A DNA stretch of 7,946 nt from DAOTWP01 sp034435675 (GTDB taxonomy: Bacteria; Chloroflexota; Anaerolineae; Aggregatilineales; Phototrophicaceae): NCBI GenBank assembly GCA_034435675.1, contig DAOTWP010000350.1:1-7946 (forward strand). The letters are read 5' to 3'. The position numbers and the translations under genes are program-made. Below the pieces are notes generated by a model that saw only the letters and a program-made list of their open reading frames with translations, was not told the DNA's origin and searched no databases. How positions within the stretch are numbered: the stretch's first letter is position 1; the number at the start of each line of letters is the position of its first letter. Shown here piece by piece: positions 5,801-7,946 of this stretch.

Positions 5801-7946
5801 TCCCGTTGCCGAAGACAACAGCCTGCGGTTGTGGGATCTGCAAACCGGCGCAGAAGTGCGCCATATGGTCGGGCACACCGATACGATCTACAGCCTCGCC
5901 ATCAGTCCGGACGGGCGCACCGCTGTTTCAAGCGCATGGGACAGTGGGACAATCTTCCGCTGGGATCTGCAAACCGGGGCAATCATCTGCCGTTTGGAAG
6001 GACACGCTGCCCAGAGCTTAGCAACGCCAGTTCTCAGCCCGGATGGTGCATGGGTATTGTCTTACGCTGATGACAACACCGTCCGGTTGTGGGATCTCGC
6101 AACCTGTACTCAGCGCCAGCAGTTGGATAATCTTCTGGTCGTTCACGCCTATTTCAGCCTCGACAGCAGCAGTATCCTGCTGGTTCGCGCCGACGAGAAC
6201 TATACGCCGCGTGAGTGGATCCGCTGGGATTTTGCCGCGGGCACCACATCTACTGAATTCATGCTGAACCTCATAGACGCGATTTATGTTGCCGTCAGTC
6301 CTGACCGGAACACTGCTGCGCTGGCGGATCAGTCCGGGCTGGTGCTGCTGCTGGACACCGCGACAGGGGCAGAACGCGGACGCCTTGAAGGACATAATGC
6401 CCTGCTACATGGGCTTGCCTTCAGCCCTGACAGCCGCAGTTTGCTGACTGCCGGGCAGGACAACACCCTGCGGTTGTGGGATGTTATCAGCGGGCAGCAG
6501 CTCCAGCGCTGGGGTGTTGGTCTTCAATATATTGGTATGGCAGGTATCGGTATGGCGATCAGCCCGGATGGGCGCATGGCGGCAGTTGTGCCTACCGGCG
6601 CGTCAACAGTGCAGTTATGGGACCTGACCAGCGGGCTGGAAATCCGGCGTTTCAGCGCGCCCGATGTCAACGGTTTCTGGGGGCTGGCGGTCAGTCCGGA
6701 TGGGCGCTATGTGCTGGCGGGCGCAGGGATGCGCGGGCTGACCGGTGCGCAATCCTGGAACGGCAACACCGATATCATTGTCTGGGACACGCAGACCGGG
6801 CAGGAAGTTCGGCGGCTGCCGGGACACACCAACCCGCCACAAGCGCTGGTCTTTAATCCCGATGGCAGCAGGCTGCTGACAGTTGGCTGTTGTTCCAGTT
6901 TCGCGGGGCGTTATGATGCAACTATTCGCCAGTGGGACTGGACCACAGCGGTGGAAGTCCGCAGCTTCTGGTATGGCGATGGTGATCTGGCTTGGGGTGA
7001 CTTCAGCCCGGACGGGCGCACGGCACTGCTCAATACCTGGACCAACCTGCGCCTGGTAGATGTAGAGACAGGCGCTGTCATCCGCTATTTTGTCGGGCAC
7101 GAACTCACCATCTGGGGCGTGAGATTCACGCCTGACGGACGCCGCGCTATTTCCAGCAGCCTGGACGGCACAGTGCGGGTCTGGGATATCGAAAGCGGCG
7201 CAGAGCTGCACCGGCTGACCCTGCCTGCCGGCGCGCTTTCGGGTCCCATCCTTAGCCCGGATGGACAAACCGTTCTGATTGTTACGGGAGACAACCACGT
7301 GCGTGCGTTCGCTGTAGAGACGCTCACAGAGCTTCGGCAGTTTGAAGTTGGGGAAGCGCTGTGGAGCATGACTCTCAGTCCCGACGGTCGGCTGCTGCTC
7401 ACCGGGTTACGCAGCGGAAGCATGATCCTGTGGGACTTTGCGACAGGCGAACAGCTTGCGCGTTATGCCGGACACACCGAAGCCGTTGGTGTGGTCTTTG
7501 CCCCGGATGGACAGACATTTTTCTCGGCGTCATGGGATGGCACCGTGCGCGAATGGGCAATTTCGCGCCGCGCACCCGATGAACTGATTGCCTGGACCTA
7601 TGCCAACCGCTCTGTGCGTGAACTGACCGAGAGCGAGCGCGCAGTGTATCGCCTGGATGCGCTGAGTGCGCCGGGTCAGCCGCTGCCAACCCGCACGCCG
7701 TTTAGCATTGGCGCGACAGCGACCCCACCCGCCATCGGGTCTTCCACCCCGGCACAAAGTACCGCTGCTGCGCTGCCTGTGCCAACCATCACGCCGATGA
7801 TGCTGCCCACCGCCACACCGGTGACACATGGGGCTGTAGTGGGTGACAATCGGGGCAGTCTGGCGCTTGATGGCATTGACTGGTGGAGTTATGCCGGGCA
7901 GCAGGGCGAAGTGCTGACCCTCAGCGCCAATGCCGATTACCCGCCG
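2898..7946 (+). CDS. Giant kinase / LuxR-HTH / nSTAND1 NTPase / TM / WD40 protein (3' end cut by the window)
   Basis: The frame stays open for 1,683 codons to the window edge. Residues 13-272 are a Ser/Thr kinase with all catalytic residues: GAGGFG loop (20-25), VAIK Lys42, Glu61, HRDIKPGN (133-140, Asp135), DFG (153-155) and SPEQ (180-183). Residues 285-345 are a LuxR-type helix-turn-helix (LTRREQEIL, SNKEIAQQL, GTVKWYVNQIFAKLGV). Residues about 370-765 are an nSTAND1-type P-loop NTPase: NPYKGLRAF, FFGRE, Walker A GPSGSGKSS (415-423), Walker B LLLVIDQFEEVF (500-511), VAHEALLREWERL near 728-740. A Gln/Glu/Arg/Ala-rich coiled coil (about 797-842) leads to one membrane helix (about 844-864). 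About 14 WD40-like repeats span 941-1557. A Pro/Thr-rich linker (about 1595-1643) leads to the start of a beta-rich domain (GSLALDGIDWWSYAGQQGEV), perhaps PPC-like. Inferred: WD40 sensor outside, NTPase switch and kinase/HTH outputs inside. The start is set by GGGAGG 7 bases upstream. The substrate, ligand and DNA target are unknown. Confidence 0.9.
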   Translation, partial: MSVVLTQKMLKGYELRERIGAGGFGAVYRAYQSTVGREVAIKIILPGLANLPEFIRRFEIEAQLIARLEHPHITPLYDYWRDADGAYLVMRWLRGGSVRDALQNGPFELRAIALLLDQIAGALALAHRSGVIHRDIKPGNILLDEDGNAYLTDFGIAKDLNLSDSNTQQDAIVGSLDYISPEQARSQPVTARTDIYSLGVTVYELITGEHPFENVSSVERLYKHINDPLPLIMTLPADIRASVNTVIQKATAKNPDARYTDALAFAADFREAARLTSTTSSVVEVLTRREQEILQLIIDGLSNKEIAQQLTVTVGTVKWYVNQIFAKLGVRSRVQAIVRARELHLITQGTAEQPLEVTVVPGSSMGFTADNPYKGLRAFQSADYQDFFGREAVTSKLLKRLAENGDYGRFLAVVGPSGSGKSSLVRAGLIPALWRGDLPGAERWFIADLLPGARPLDELEIALTRIAANQSGNLHEHLKRDRFGLLRVANLILPGDGGDLLLVIDQFEEVFTLVEDEAQRAHFLDLLYTAVTEPRSRVRVVVTLRADFYDRPLHYPQFGEMVRTRLETIMPLSAEELERAIARPAQRVGVTFEPGLVSAIIGDVSYQPGALPLLQYALTELFEGRQGRVLTREAYQAIGGAGGALAKRAEELYCELTPQGQEAARQMFLRLVTLGEGSEDTRRRAARSELLAVAAGEELMDEIIDTYAEYRLLSLDNDPDTRTPTVEVAHEALLREWERLRAWLNESRLDIRTQRQLSALAMEWQTAKRDPSFLARGSRLEQFQAWAASTDLAITAVERAFLVASSAQQLQQQDEERERQARELALAQQAAAAARKAADRLRYLVSALTVFLVVAVVLGGLVFASERRTEAALMAAEREAAVSHSLALDANAREAWTRGDQSLGLALAVEANSVPGAPPEVRRTLADMAYAPGQRGSIGAHEAFITQVAFSPDGRYLLTGGGRGDPRLPVAEDNSLRLWDLQTGAEVRHMVGHTDTIYSLAISPDGRTAVSSAWDSGTIFRWDLQTGAIICRLEGHAAQSLATPVLSPDGAWVLSYADDNTVRLWDLATCTQRQQLDNLLVVHAYFSLDSSSILLVRADENYTPREWIRWDFAAGTTSTEFMLNLIDAIYVAVSPDRNTAALADQSGLVLLLDTATGAERGRLEGHNALLHGLAFSPDSRSLLTAGQDNTLRLWDVISGQQLQRWGVGLQYIGMAGIGMAISPDGRMAAVVPTGASTVQLWDLTSGLEIRRFSAPDVNGFWGLAVSPDGRYVLAGAGMRGLTGAQSWNGNTDIIVWDTQTGQEVRRLPGHTNPPQALVFNPDGSRLLTVGCCSSFAGRYDATIRQWDWTTAVEVRSFWYGDGDLAWGDFSPDGRTALLNTWTNLRLVDVETGAVIRYFVGHELTIWGVRFTPDGRRAISSSLDGTVRVWDIESGAELHRLTLPAGALSGPILSPDGQTVLIVTGDNHVRAFAVETLTELRQFEVGEALWSMTLSPDGRLLLTGLRSGSMILWDFATGEQLARYAGHTEAVGVVFAPDGQTFFSASWDGTVREWAISRRAPDELIAWTYANRSVRELTESERAVYRLDALSAPGQPLPTRTPFSIGATATPPAIGSSTPAQSTAAALPVPTITPMMLPTATPVTHGAVVGDNRGSLALDGIDWWSYAGQQGEVLTLSANADYPP
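5718..7568 (+). repeat. Array of about 14 WD40-like repeats inside the kinase gene
   Basis: About 14 units of 40-55 residues can be counted, each with an (S/T/N/A)PDG or similar turn and most with a (L/V)WD-type end. Well-kept units include HTDTIYSLAISPDGRTAVSS and HNALLHGLAFSPDSRSLLTA. Several are worn: unit 4 has SLDSSS and IRWDF, unit 5 has LLLDT, unit 12 ends VRAFAV. Unit 8 carries an insertion before its IVWDT end, and unit 9 has a CC-containing loop. Fourteen is twice seven, so two seven-bladed propellers in tandem are the natural reading. The exact count depends on how the worn units are scored. Confidence 0.8.

Noticed and set aside
1..7946. CRISPR arrays, tRNA or rRNA genes, insertion sequences
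   Set aside because: No regularly spaced direct repeats, cloverleaf with a CCA-end pattern, rRNA stretch or transposase-like frame was seen on either strand.

Overview
The window looks like a piece of a GC-rich bacterial chromosome, most likely from the phylum Chloroflexota (Anaerolineae-like). This is inferred from style, not from any marker gene. The clues are a TIR protein with a TPR-like front half, a giant kinase/LuxR/STAND/WD40 protein with a Pro/Thr-rich stalk, an RHS remnant of a type I associate with that phylum, and G/C-rich inverted repeats in the spacers.

Layout. (1) 1-153: non-coding, with a nested G/C-rich inverted repeat and an 8-base tandem repeat that ends at the stop codon of the next gene. 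(2) 154-828, minus strand: a 224-residue TPR-like + TIR protein. (3) 829-1536: a 708-base spacer between divergent genes. It holds a second G/C-rich inverted repeat, an AT-rich island with a candidate minus-strand promoter, and a frameshifted scrap of an RHS/YD-repeat core domain. A good sigma70-like promoter for the next gene directly follows the scrap. (4) 1537-2742, plus strand: a 401-residue fold-type-I PLP enzyme of the kynureninase/aminotransferase class V group. The Asp expected to contact the PLP ring nitrogen reads as Asn. (5) 2743-2897: a short spacer with a hairpin, a TATAAT box and a strong ribosome binding site. (6) 2898-7946, plus strand, still open at the window edge: one reading frame of at least 1,683 residues. 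In order it carries a Ser/Thr protein kinase, a LuxR-type DNA-binding helix-turn-helix, an nSTAND1-type P-loop NTPase, a coiled coil, one membrane segment, 14 WD40-like repeats, a Pro/Thr-rich linker and the start of a beta-rich C-terminal domain.

How the parts may work together. The large protein reads as a single-chain signalling device. A predicted extracytoplasmic WD40 sensor is joined through one membrane helix to a cytoplasmic NTPase switch, which is fused to two outputs (kinase and DNA-binding domain). The TIR protein next door is a potential NAD-consuming or signalling effector on the opposite strand. The PLP enzyme has its own promoter and may be unrelated metabolism. A link through NAD (kynureninase belongs to the de novo NAD route, TIR domains often cleave NAD) is speculation. 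The main point of interest is the kinase-HTH-STAND-TM-double-propeller protein; the Asp-to-Asn change and the RHS scrap that falsely extends the PLP gene come next.
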